NCBI RefSeq assembly: GCF_007859735.1
Contig: NZ_SIHI01000008.1
Coordinates: 37,120 to 101,119, forward strand
Reading direction: 5' to 3'
DNA: 64,000 nt
From: Thalassoglobus neptunius
GTDB taxonomy: Bacteria; Planctomycetota; Planctomycetia; Planctomycetales; Planctomycetaceae
In this document: in pieces, positions 38,116 to 46,535 of the stretch
Layout of the letters: every line of letters begins with the position of its first letter
How positions within the stretch are numbered: the stretch's first letter is position 1
Program-made: the position numbers and the translations under genes
Notes under the pieces: generated by a model
Databases searched by the model: none
The model's input: only the letters and a program-made list of their open reading frames with translations
Told to the model about the DNA's origin: nothing

Positions 38116-39615
38116 ATGAAGTTTCACGTCGCTGAAGCGTCTCCTGCCGAAATCGCTGCCAGTTGGCTGATTGTTGGGTGTTTTGAGGGCGAGTCGCTGA
38201 GCCCGGAACTGATGGAGTTGGATGAACTCCTCGGTGGCCAACTGTCTCGATTGTCGACCCGCGACGGCTGGCCCAGCAAGAGAGGGGAATCTCTCACCCT
38301 CCATGATGTCCCGTCGATCAAAGCTGATCGGCTCCTGATCGTCAATTACGGGGACGAGTCCTCACCGGACCTTTCCAAAACCTATGAGATCCTCTCCGGG
38401 GTTCTTCGAAAAGTTGCCTCAAAAGAAAAGCAGTCCGCCGCACTGACGATCCCGGCGTGCCTCATCGAGAAATTCGGAGAAACGGTTCTTCTCGAGCGGT
38501 TTGCAGAATGCGCGACGACAGCCTGTGCGTCGCAAGCGATTTATCGAAAGGAACGAGATCGCTTTGAGTTGACCGAAGTCAATATTCTGGGCCTTCCGGA
38601 ATCTCCGTCAAACGAAGAAGCGATTCAGCGTGGAAGAATACTCGGTGAATCGATCAATCTGACGCGCGAACTCGTCAACCGACATCCGAACGACATCTAT
38701 CCGGAAACGTTCGCTGCCCGCGCCGTCGACGCCGTTGTTTCACACGGAGTGACCGGAAAAATTCTGGACGAACACCTCATCGAGAATGAAAAGATGGGGG
38801 CTTTGATGGCTGTCGCTCGCGGAAGTGCCCGGCCGCCGCGCGTTGTCGTGCTTGAGTATCGAGGGGCTGGGGAGGATTCACCGACAATCGGACTGGTCGG
38901 AAAGGGAGTCACCTTCGACAGTGGTGGCCTGTCTTTGAAACCGTCTGCGAGTATGATCTCGATGAAGGCGGACATGGCCGGGGCAGCTACAGTGCTCGGA
39001 ATCGTTCACGCTTGTGCCAAACTTGAACTGCCGGTGAATATTCTGGCGGTGATCGGATTGGTCGAAAACATGACCGGGCCCTCAGCGTACAAACTCGGTG
39101 AAGTGTTGACAGCGAGGAACGGAACGACGATCGAAGTTCACAATACCGATGCGGAAGGCCGACTCGTTCTCGCGGATGCTCTCTCGTATGCCGTCGACCA
39201 CAAAGCTGATCGCCTCATTGATTTCGCCACTCTGACCGGTGCCTGTGTCGTCGCATTGGGTGAGGAATTGACGGGAGCATTCACCAATCAGCAGGAGTGG
39301 TGCGATCAAGTCATTCAGGCAACCCGTGATTCTGACGAACTGATCTGGCAATTGCCGATGTATGACTTTTATGCGGATCAACTGAAGTCCGACTTCGCGG
39401 ACTGCAAAAACATCGGGACTCGCTGGGGCGGAGCGATTACAGCAGCAAAGTTTCTGGAGAAATTCGTCGATGACGTTCCCTGGGTGCATCTCGATATTGC
39501 CGGCGCAGCCTATTCTGAGAAAGAATGTGCAAGTCGTGACGCTGGCGGAACCGGTGCCATGGTTCGTTCCATCGTCGGATTGTTGTCGTCGTTGAACGAA
39601 GAGTCTTCGAAATAA
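38116..39615 (+). CDS. pepA: Leucyl aminopeptidase (M17 family)
   Basis: The 499-residue product is a two-domain M17 metalloaminopeptidase that removes N-terminal residues in the cytoplasm using two metal ions. The catalytic domain shows GLVGKGVTFDSGGLSLKP (ligand Lys and Asp), MKADMAGAA, and the family signature NTDAEGRL at about 343-350, with the catalytic Arg in the same motif. The C-terminus has GGAITAAKFLEKFV and WVHLDIAGAAY, as in PepA. Family members form hexamers, and some also bind DNA. The N-terminal domain is less conserved. Its start lies close to the divergent pgk promoter. Confidence 0.95.
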   Translation: MKFHVAEASPAEIAASWLIVGCFEGESLSPELMELDELLGGQLSRLSTRDGWPSKRGESLTLHDVPSIKADRLLIVNYGDESSPDLSKTYEILSGVLRKVASKEKQSAALTIPACLIEKFGETVLLERFAECATTACASQAIYRKERDRFELTEVNILGLPESPSNEEAIQRGRILGESINLTRELVNRHPNDIYPETFAARAVDAVVSHGVTGKILDEHLIENEKMGALMAVARGSARPPRVVVLEYRGAGEDSPTIGLVGKGVTFDSGGLSLKPSASMISMKADMAGAATVLGIVHACAKLELPVNILAVIGLVENMTGPSAYKLGEVLTARNGTTIEVHNTDAEGRLVLADALSYAVDHKADRLIDFATLTGACVVALGEELTGAFTNQQEWCDQVIQATRDSDELIWQLPMYDFYADQLKSDFADCKNIGTRWGGAITAAKFLEKFVDDVPWVHLDIAGAAYSEKECASRDAGGTGAMVRSIVGLLSSLNEESSK

Positions 39616-39666
39616 CACGGAAACAAACAGTGTGAAATAAGCACTGTGATTTGAGTCTCGAATTGA

Positions 39667-39729
39667 ATTTCATGAATCGCACACGCAGACACGGAACTTG
39701 ATTGAGTCAAACCGGACAAGTGAGTGCAC
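39667..39729. repeat. 63-base intergenic element, copy C
   Basis: The right end is GAGTGCAC (39722-39729) and the left end is degraded. The 30 bases at 39717-39746 match the same region of copy A (61077-61106) at 24 positions, and ATCGCACACGCAGAC matches the CTCGCACCCGCAAAC of copy A. It lies between pepA and galU. Confidence 0.6.
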
Positions 39730-39772
39730 AGGGATGAGCACCTAGCTCAGGACGTTCAGGAGGAAGTTTCAG

Positions 39773-40678
39773 ATGCCACTTGATCTTGCGATTGTTCCCG
39801 TTGCCGGACTGGGAACACGACTGTTGCCAGCGACGAAGAGTCAACCAAAAGAAATGCTGCCGGTCGGCCGTCGTCCCGTCGTGCAATATGTCGTCGAAGA
39901 ACTCAAAGAATCGGGCATTAAACGAATTCTGTTCATCACCGGTTACGGAAAGTCTTCGATTGAAGACTTCTTCGACGTGAACCATCAGCTCGTGAAGCAT
40001 CTTCGCGAATCGGGAAAAGAAGAGCATCTCGCGGAATTGGCGTTCGAACGGAATCAGGTTCAATACGCATACACTCGCCAACGCGAACAGTTGGGATTGG
40101 GCCATGCTGTCTTGATCGGAGAACCATTCGTGGGACGGCAGCCGTTTGTTGTCGCTCTCGGTGACTCCATTATCGGCATGCATGCGAAGTCGCGGATCGT
40201 CGAGAGAATGATTGAAGAGTACGAACGTTCTCAAGCCGACGTCGTCGTTGCCTTCGAAGAATTGACCGATCCTCGTGAAGTCGTCCATTACGGAGTTGCG
40301 AAGCCAAGAGGCCCGATCAGCAACGACATCTTCGAACTGGAAAGTCTCGTCGAAAAACCTGCAATCGATGAAGCTCCCAGTAATCTGGCCGTCGCGGCTC
40401 GATACGTTTTCAGTCCCGCGATCTTCGAAGCTCTCGAACAAACCGATCGCGGAAAAGGTGGCGAAATTCAACTGACCGATGCCATGCAGCGAGTTCTCCG
40501 AGAAGGCGGGAAGGGGATTGGCATTCGACTGCCTTCCACGGAACCTCGATTTGATATCGGAAACTTTGAAAGCTACTTCCGGGCGTTTGTCGATTTCTCT
40601 CTCTCCGATCCTCAGTTCGGAGACGGATTGCGGACTTACCTTCGAGAGAAGCTCGATTCCGAAGAAGGAGTTTCGTAA
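39773..40678 (+). CDS. galU: UTP--sugar-1-phosphate uridylyltransferase (GalU type)
   Basis: The 301-residue product has the nucleotidyltransferase motif AGLGTRLLPATKSQPKEMLP at residues 11-30, RRPVVQYVVEELKESGIKRI, a YTRQREQLGLGHAV block and VVALGDSII, all typical of GalU. GalU makes UDP-glucose from UTP and glucose-1-phosphate. The last base of its stop TAA is lost into an ATG overlap: the stop (40676-40678) and the start of the next gene share one base, so the two products are translationally coupled. The partner resembles glucuronokinase, so this enzyme may accept glucuronate-1-phosphate. AGGAGG lies before the ATG. Confidence 0.9.
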   Translation: MPLDLAIVPVAGLGTRLLPATKSQPKEMLPVGRRPVVQYVVEELKESGIKRILFITGYGKSSIEDFFDVNHQLVKHLRESGKEEHLAELAFERNQVQYAYTRQREQLGLGHAVLIGEPFVGRQPFVVALGDSIIGMHAKSRIVERMIEEYERSQADVVVAFEELTDPREVVHYGVAKPRGPISNDIFELESLVEKPAIDEAPSNLAVAARYVFSPAIFEALEQTDRGKGGEIQLTDAMQRVLREGGKGIGIRLPSTEPRFDIGNFESYFRAFVDFSLSDPQFGDGLRTYLREKLDSEEGVS

Positions 40679-41688
40679 TGGAGATTATTCGCAAACGGGC
40701 TTACGCGCGGGCGGGACTGATCGGGAATCCGTCGGACGGGTATCACGGAAAAACGATCGCGTTCACCGTCCGTCAGTTTTTCGCGGAGGTGACTCTCTAC
40801 GACTGGCCGAAAGTGGAGATCGTTCAATCCGTCGACGATCAGTCAAGCTTTCGGTCGATTCGTGATCTCTTCGACGACGTTCGACTCCATGGCTACTATG
40901 GCGGAGTCCGTTTAATTAAAGCGACGATCAAACGGTTCTACGAATACTGCGAAGAGAAGAACCTCGCCCTGCACGATCGAAACTTTTCGATTCGGTATTC
41001 CACAACAATTCCTCGCGCAGTGGGAATGGCGGGGTCGAGTGCCATCATCGTTGCCACTCTTCGAGCGTTGATCGAGTTCTATAACATCGACGTCCCGCAG
41101 CATATACAGCCTTCGTTGGCGTTAAGCGTCGAAACAAGAGAGCTGGGAATCGCAGCAGGATTACAGGACCGAGTTGTTCAGATCTATGAAGGACTTGTGT
41201 CGATGGATTTTGCGACCGACGTCATGACCGTTGAAGACGGAATGGAGTGCGGTCGTTACGAAAGCCTCTCGTCAGAGAATCTCAAAAACGTCTATGTGGC
41301 CTACAGCCTGGAAGCGGGCGAGCCGACATATGTCGTTCATAATCCGCTCCGTGCACGGTATCAGGCTGGAGATCCTGACGTTTTGCAAGCGATGGAGACG
41401 TTTGCCAATCTCACGGTGCAGGCAAAGAGTGCCATTGAACAAGGTGACTCATCAAAACTGCATCAACTCGTTGATCGGAATTTCGATACGCGTGCGAGCA
41501 TCTGTACGATTTCGCCTTCTCAAAAGTTGATGATTGACACAGCCCGTGGCGTTGGCGCCAGTGCGAAGTTTGCAGGATCGGGAGGAGCGATTGTCGGAAC
41601 GTTCGCCGATCAGAAAATGTTTAACGAACTCAAAGCCGCGCTCTTAAAGATTCATTGCGAGACCATTCAACCGCAAATCAACGTTTGA
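40678..41688 (+). CDS. GHMP kinase resembling glucuronokinase
   Basis: The N-terminal block RAYARAGLIGNPSDGYHGKT (residues 8-27) closely resembles the start of plant glucuronokinases (from memory, RAYARVGLLGNPSD-type sequences), as does the HGYYGGVRLIKA segment near 71-82. The GHMP phosphate loop is PRAVGMAGSSA (112-122), and the third motif, AKFAGSGGAIVG, is near 294-305. GHMP kinases phosphorylate small sugars or metabolites with ATP. Glucuronokinase makes glucuronate-1-phosphate, which a uridylyltransferase turns into UDP-glucuronate. The overlapping galU supports this route. Alternative substrates such as other hexoses remain possible. Confidence 0.8.
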   Translation: MEIIRKRAYARAGLIGNPSDGYHGKTIAFTVRQFFAEVTLYDWPKVEIVQSVDDQSSFRSIRDLFDDVRLHGYYGGVRLIKATIKRFYEYCEEKNLALHDRNFSIRYSTTIPRAVGMAGSSAIIVATLRALIEFYNIDVPQHIQPSLALSVETRELGIAAGLQDRVVQIYEGLVSMDFATDVMTVEDGMECGRYESLSSENLKNVYVAYSLEAGEPTYVVHNPLRARYQAGDPDVLQAMETFANLTVQAKSAIEQGDSSKLHQLVDRNFDTRASICTISPSQKLMIDTARGVGASAKFAGSGGAIVGTFADQKMFNELKAALLKIHCETIQPQINV

Positions 41689-42002
41689 CGAATCACTTTT
41701 TCGATCTCGCCATTCGAATCTCATTCCCAACTCTCTCAGCTTGAGATCTTTCGGGCTGGAGAATTCGAATTCTCTTTGTTTGATGTGAACCCGCATCACA
41801 ACGTGAGTGTCCACACATTCTCAAACGCTTCCACTTTTCGATCTCGGAATCTCGAGAAAGAAACGGTGAGTGTTTGAAATGGGCGAAGCTGCGGACTGAA
41901 GACGCTCGACCAAATTCATGCCGGGCATGCACTCACTTGAACTTGCTTCTTTCGATAGATGCTGCGTTTGCTTGCGCGAATCACTGCGAACCCGAGAAGA
42001 AG
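41689..42002. other. Intergenic region with palindrome and repeat copy D
   Basis: No gene is supported here. It contains a perfect 16-base palindrome GAGAATTCGAATTCTC at 41759-41774, 70 bases after the kinase stop, and repeat copy D at 41927-41988. Two similar strings near CACTTTTTCGATCTCG (41695-41710) and CACTTTTCGATCTCGG (41829-41844) form a short direct repeat. Confidence 0.5.
41927..41988. repeat. 62-base intergenic element, copy D
   Basis: The left end ATGCACTC and the interior CTTCTTTCGAT..ATGCTGCGTTTGCTTGCGCGA match copies B and F at the same offsets. The right end is TCACTGCG, a degraded form. It ends 14 bases before the start of the small basic protein gene, so it may lie in its leader. 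Confidence 0.55.
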
Positions 42003-42392
42003 ATGCTCTCCAACGAAAAGAATACGACGCCATTGAACAATGAGAACTTTGCTGTCGCTGCGAGAGTTGCCCCGGAAGATCTTCGGTGTGGTCTCGTCGT
42101 CGCTGTGCTGAATCAGGTGTATGAGTTTCCCTCGTTCTTCTGGTGCCTCGACTCTCAAACGAACTCGCCGAGCGATCCGGTGCGCATCCGATGGCGCTCC
42201 CGTGATCGCGGACGCCCATGGACCGTGGAAGCCATTTGTCTTCCGTTTGTCCTCTTGCGAGATTTCAACGGTCGAGTCAGACGGGAAGATACACGCTCGA
42301 CAGAATTCGTCCGCCTGGACGAAAAGTTTGTTCAAGCGGTCCATCGAGTTTCGAAGAAGAAAAAGTCCAGGAAGAAAGGCAAAGCTCGGTAA
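42003..42392 (+). CDS. Small basic-tailed protein of unknown function
   Basis: The 129-residue product has a compact central part (VAPEDLRCGLVVAVLNQVYE, then FPSFFWC) followed by a charged strand-rich region (PVRIRWRSRDRGRPWTVEAI) and a very basic tail (SKKKKSRKKGKAR). No signal peptide or membrane helix is present. The ATG at 42003 is preferred because AGAAGAAG precedes it, and because a longer reading from 41874 would run through repeat copy D. I recognise the central block as a recurring planctomycete hypothetical, but no function is known to me. The basic tail suggests nucleic-acid or ribosome contact. Confidence 0.6.
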   Translation: MLSNEKNTTPLNNENFAVAARVAPEDLRCGLVVAVLNQVYEFPSFFWCLDSQTNSPSDPVRIRWRSRDRGRPWTVEAICLPFVLLRDFNGRVRREDTRSTEFVRLDEKFVQAVHRVSKKKKSRKKGKAR

Positions 42393-42408
42393 TGATCGAG
42401 TGAGCCAC

Positions 42409-43038
42409 TCAGCTTTCTTCCTGTGGCAAGAACGGATCGAAAGGGTCGGTTTCAAGGTCGACGTTTCGGTCGTGGCTGTCATCGGGTTCGGGGGAATCCT
42501 CAACAGACTCCGCGAGTTGGGAATCTCGTGGAGGGATTGCATCGGCGATACGCACGAGCACGCGGGTTCCCCGAATTCCCACCACTTCGATCGATTGTCC
42601 CGACTCGATGACCATGTCTTCACTGATCGCGTGCAAACGCTCTCCGTTGACTTCGACAAGCCCGCCGGGTGTCATCAGGTTCAGAGCTTTGCCTCGTTCT
42701 CCAATAAGCTCCTGGAGCCGATTCTGCTCATCCTGGTAGGGCGTTACTTCTTCTTCAGTGGGAGCGGTAAGCAGAATCCGATTCCCGAACGGAGTTTGAG
42801 TGAGGAGATAATAAATTCCGTAAAGGGTGATTGGGGCGAGAATCACCATCGTCGACAGATAAATCCTCCAGTAGAGAGGATGCGATGTCGCCCAGGCTGT
42901 GTACGCAAAGTACGCCGATCCTAAAAAGGAGGCAGCGCACATGACTCCAATGACCCCTCCAGAAGGGAGGAACAGTTCCAGCCCCAGCAGAAGGAATCCG
43001 ACCAGCAGCAGGACAAAGGTCAGTACCTGAGCGTCCAT
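42409..43038 (-). CDS. NfeD-family membrane protein
   Basis: Three or four hydrophobic segments fill residues 5-90 (LTFVLLLVGFLLLGLELFLP, SGGVIGVMCAASFLGSAYFA, IYLSTMVILAPITLYGIYYL). They are followed by an OB-fold domain (GKALNLMTPGGLVEVNGERL, ESGQSIEVVGIRGTRVLVR), as in NfeD1b/YuaF-type proteins that work with stomatin-like proteases or flotillins in membrane organisation. The acidic C-terminal tail is extra. No stomatin or ClpP-like partner lies next to it. The gene converges on the small basic protein gene, with 16 bases between stops. Confidence 0.8.
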   Translation of the reverse strand: MDAQVLTFVLLLVGFLLLGLELFLPSGGVIGVMCAASFLGSAYFAYTAWATSHPLYWRIYLSTMVILAPITLYGIYYLLTQTPFGNRILLTAPTEEEVTPYQDEQNRLQELIGERGKALNLMTPGGLVEVNGERLHAISEDMVIESGQSIEVVGIRGTRVLVRIADAIPPRDSQLAESVEDSPEPDDSHDRNVDLETDPFDPFLPQEES

Positions 43039-43364
43039 GAGATCCTGTCTGAATTCGAGTCACTCGAGCAAGTCGCTCAATTTGGTGGGATCGTATGAAT
43101 GGATAACGACAACAATGGTTGAAGTCGTTCATGCGATTTGTGAACACAACGACGAAGTCTGCTTCAAATGCAATCTTAGCTCACTGGTCGATGTGGGCAA
43201 TCGATTGAAGCAGTTCCGAACGTTGGGATTGCAAACGCGGGTGGCTCAAAGACCTCATTAGAAATCGGAGAACGTGCTTGTCTCGGACGATTTCTTAACA
43301 TTTCCAGAAAAGAGTGCCCAGAGTCGGCTCTTCGGACAGGACGAAGATTTTTCGGAGACCCGTG
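43039..43364. other. Intergenic region without visible genes
   Basis: The stretch separates two minus-strand genes. I see no open frame with family features, no strong hairpin and no copy of the 63-base element. It probably holds the NfeD promoter. Confidence 0.4.
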
Positions 43365-44426
43365 TCAGATGTTGGTCTCATCGTCACGATCGGATTGATC
43401 GCTTCCGGAAATGCTGAGCTGATTCGGATCGTGAGTTTCGATCGTGTCGAGGGCGGAAATGGTCTCAGGACTGGCATCGTGAGTGGACTCTGCAATCTTG
43501 GCCAGTCGACCAGACTGATAGCGACGATCGCTCACAGTAAAACGCCAGATCATGATCCCAAACAACAGGCCGATTCCCATCAGGAAACCGAAAATGTAGC
43601 GGCCCAGATTGTCATTCTTGTCTTGCGGGACTTGCTCAACCTCGACCAGCTTCATCGTCTTTGCAATGAGCATCGGAGCGATGTGCAAACCGAGTTCGGT
43701 GGCGTATCCATAATTCTTGAAGAAGTAACCAACGACGGTGACTGGCTCATCGATTTGTTCAGCGGGAGTTAGTGATTCCGGTTTTTCGGTGAGAAACACA
43801 ACCCAGGGATTGTTTGCGGAATCAGCGGTGAAGATCCAGGCTTGCCAGAGGTCATCATCTTCCGACTCCGGATCACCATACGGGTATCGCTGAAGACGCC
43901 AGAGCGTTCCGTCAACGCGCAGAAGTTGCCCGCGATGTTTCTCGGAATCCGTAAAGACCACCCGAAATCCGGGATTCTCAGTTGCTGCTGCCTCCAGTTC
44001 CTCCTCGCTGAGGACCTGAGCCCGTTTGAGAACGATGTCCATTGCTGGCTCTTCGGTTCTCAGCAGCCCCACACGCCGGTCCTGAACGTCTTCCAAGAGC
44101 TCTTTCGGAATCTGCGAAACATCGAGTTGGAGGTTGTCGGCGGGCGGTTCCAGGTCAGCTTCTTTGGGGACGCGAAATTCATCCTGAGCCAGCGGAGTTT
44201 GATTGGGATCTTCGATTCGAAAATCGAGGTCTTCCAGATCGAGTTTTTTCAGTTCCGAAACGTCCGCTTCCTGACCAATGGAGAAGAACCATGCCCAGTT
44301 TTCCGCTCGAGATGTGAAGTCGATTGAGATAACGATCAGAAGCAGCATGCCGCAAAGCCCCATCAACCGATACTGGTCCTTGCGGTTGAGATAAGGGGCT
44401 GGCGACTTTTCGGTTTCAAACTTCAC
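43365..44426 (-). CDS. Two-helix membrane protein of unknown function
   Basis: The 353-residue product starts with a GTG. One hydrophobic helix lies at about 22-39 (LMGLCGMLLLIVISIDF) and a second at about 275-298 (IFGFLMGIGLLFGIMIWRF). The acidic region between them holds about 230 residues, including a strand-rich part (TLWRLQRYPYGD, VTVVGYFFKNYGYATEL) that should lie in the periplasm. The tail after the second helix is short, charged and cytoplasmic. The family is not recognised. It lies just downstream of the ExeA-type ATPase gene on the same strand, with 192 bases between. Confidence 0.6.
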   Translation of the reverse strand: MKFETEKSPAPYLNRKDQYRLMGLCGMLLLIVISIDFTSRAENWAWFFSIGQEADVSELKKLDLEDLDFRIEDPNQTPLAQDEFRVPKEADLEPPADNLQLDVSQIPKELLEDVQDRRVGLLRTEEPAMDIVLKRAQVLSEEELEAAATENPGFRVVFTDSEKHRGQLLRVDGTLWRLQRYPYGDPESEDDDLWQAWIFTADSANNPWVVFLTEKPESLTPAEQIDEPVTVVGYFFKNYGYATELGLHIAPMLIAKTMKLVEVEQVPQDKNDNLGRYIFGFLMGIGLLFGIMIWRFTVSDRRYQSGRLAKIAESTHDASPETISALDTIETHDPNQLSISGSDQSDRDDETNI

Positions 44427-44618
44427 GGACGTGTACTTTGTTGCTCTGATTGATCGGCTTCCCGAATCGAAGAAGACCGTCGAGGGTTTCCAACCTCTAT
44501 CATTCGAAAAAACTTCAGGCAGAGCAAGTTCCTCGGGATTCGCACGATCGGATTTCAGACGATGGAGCTTGGTGGTTTACAAGAACCTGTTGAACAGATC
44601 TCCTTCGCATCCGCACTC

Positions 44619-46325
44619 TCAAACGTCATGTTTCTGACGATTCTTGAGTTGGCGACGGCGTTCGCTGAGTCGAGCAAACAGACGTGAGAATCGTTGTGGC
44701 GGTTGGTGATTTCCGCTTTCAGGATTCGTTTTCTCCGGCTCTTGCGGAGTTGGTCGCTCGTGCTCAAGCGGACTTGAGTTGACGGGCTGAGCACTGACAT
44801 CGTGAATCGTCTCGGACTCGAATTCACTCGGCAGCGGAGACGGTTGAACGACATCGAGTTCAATCCAGGTATCTCCTTGCCAGTTCGAATCACTCGAACG
44901 TGAACGTTGAGATCGCTGAACGACCTCGGCAATTTCTTGTCCGAGATCCTGAACGGTGATCAGGATTTCATCTTCCTGACCCATCTCGGACTTGTCGGCA
45001 ACGGAGCGTTTGATCGACGTCAGTGAATTTCGATAACCGACCGGATGCGGATAGTGTTCCGAATCGAGAATGTGGTCGAGGTCAATTTCTTCCCGCTCTT
45101 GCAGCCCATCGAGCGTCGCGTATTTGTCTCGGATGAGTTCTTCGATCATTTTCGACTGCTCGTCCTGATCAGCGGAAGCGGAGAGTTCAACAGCGGGCTG
45201 TTCCTCGTGTTCCGCTGCAGGTGATGATTCGGAAGGCGACTCAATCCCCGCCCCGACTTCGAGAACAGAGAACTCAACGGTCTCATTCAGATTCAGAGGC
45301 AACTCGGAAGTCGCGTTGTTCGAATCCTCGTTTTCTTCGTCGAGGGAAGTTTCGCTCAATTCAGACTCAACGCCCTGGTCATCAGATTCGGAGGAGGAGA
45401 ACTCTTCCGTCGATTGTTCCGGCAGTTCGAAGAGGTCCGTTTCACGTGAGGAATCCTGAGTCAACTCTTGTTCGGACTCAACGTCGCTACTGACGTCGTT
45501 CCAATGCAGCGGAAGCTCTTTCAAGTCTTCCAGTGCCGCCAGAACAGTTGCCTGTTGGAAAGGTTTGAGTTCCTCAGCGAAGGCCAGAATGAGGCTATGG
45601 TCAGCAAGTTGGCAGAGACACCGCGGGTTGCCATCACTCGCTCGGCAAATGGTCTCAAGAGCACTCTCGTCGAGAACGTCGCCCGGATTTGAAACTCCGC
45701 ACATCCGGAGTCGTTCGACAATGAAAGTGATCGACTCGTCGAGAGAGAGCAGCTTCAGGCACGTTTGAACGGCAACACGCTGATTGAAGGCATCCAAAGA
45801 GGGATGGACAAGTTTTTCCTCAAGTTCGAACTGACCACTTAAGACAAGCTGAATCAACGATTCGCCGTCCGGGGCATAGTCCGCCAGAATTCTGAGTTCC
45901 TCGAACAACTTGGAATTAAGGAGGTGTGCTTCGTCGACGATGATCAGCAGGTTCCGCCCCTCGCTGGAGATGGCGCGCGCCGCATCCATGATCTTCAGCC
46001 GAGCTTCGTGCTCGTTGAGCCCTTCGTATTCAATCCCGAATTCGTAGAGGATGTGTTGAAGCAGATCGAGGCGGTTCGAGAAGGTCGCGGTTCCCAGAAG
46101 AATTGTTTGAAAGCGCGAAGCTGCAAGATCAGCCAGTTTCTTGCAAAGGATTGTTTTTCCGAGTCCAGCCGGAGCGGTGACGACTCCAATCCCGCGAGAT
46201 TGCATCACGCAATTCAGCAATTCGTTCAGCGATTTCTTCGAGGACTCCAGATCCACATAGAGGTCGGGATTGGGGATATTGTTGAAAGGTCGTTTATCCA
46301 GTCCAAAAAATTCTTCGTACACCAC
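44619..46325 (-). CDS. ExeA/GspA-type AAA ATPase with long acidic C-terminal region
   Basis: The N-terminus FFGLDKRPFNNIPNPDLYV is typical of ExeA/GspA family ATPases. Walker A is APAGLGKT (51-58), Walker B is LLIIVDEAH (126-134), and an AAA-type winged helical lid follows to about 275. ExeA with ExeB helps place the type II secretin through peptidoglycan. Related ATPases serve transposition (TniB-like). Residues 280-568 are an acidic, Ser/Glu-rich, probably disordered extension with a basic end (RLFARLSERRRQLKNRQKH). The usual peptidoglycan-binding domain is not seen. GTG start with GAGG upstream. Confidence 0.8.
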   Translation of the reverse strand: MVYEEFFGLDKRPFNNIPNPDLYVDLESSKKSLNELLNCVMQSRGIGVVTAPAGLGKTILCKKLADLAASRFQTILLGTATFSNRLDLLQHILYEFGIEYEGLNEHEARLKIMDAARAISSEGRNLLIIVDEAHLLNSKLFEELRILADYAPDGESLIQLVLSGQFELEEKLVHPSLDAFNQRVAVQTCLKLLSLDESITFIVERLRMCGVSNPGDVLDESALETICRASDGNPRCLCQLADHSLILAFAEELKPFQQATVLAALEDLKELPLHWNDVSSDVESEQELTQDSSRETDLFELPEQSTEEFSSSESDDQGVESELSETSLDEENEDSNNATSELPLNLNETVEFSVLEVGAGIESPSESSPAAEHEEQPAVELSASADQDEQSKMIEELIRDKYATLDGLQEREEIDLDHILDSEHYPHPVGYRNSLTSIKRSVADKSEMGQEDEILITVQDLGQEIAEVVQRSQRSRSSDSNWQGDTWIELDVVQPSPLPSEFESETIHDVSAQPVNSSPLEHERPTPQEPEKTNPESGNHQPPQRFSRLFARLSERRRQLKNRQKHDV

Positions 46326-46535
46326 TTCACCTCATCCATGAGGAACTATCACCGGAACTTTACAGACCGTCTCAATTGAGCCGAAGACACGCCCGTCAAT
46401 CTCATGATCGATCCGGGGGGCGTTGACTATTCAGCAAATTGCTCTCAGGTGGAATAACTAGAACAATACCACCAGTTTAACGCAGGAACTGCCGGTGAAG
46501 GGCCTCGGATTCAAGCGAGAGCTGTCTGCCGCACC

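Noticed and set aside
41759..41774. Perfect palindrome GAGAATTCGAATTCTC after the kinase gene
   Set aside because: It has no loop-friendly centre beyond a few bases and only a short T run, so a terminator call is not justified. A protein-binding site is possible but unsupported.
41874..42002. N-terminal extension of the small basic protein
   Set aside because: It would translate through repeat copy D, and the ATG at 42003 has the better ribosome site.
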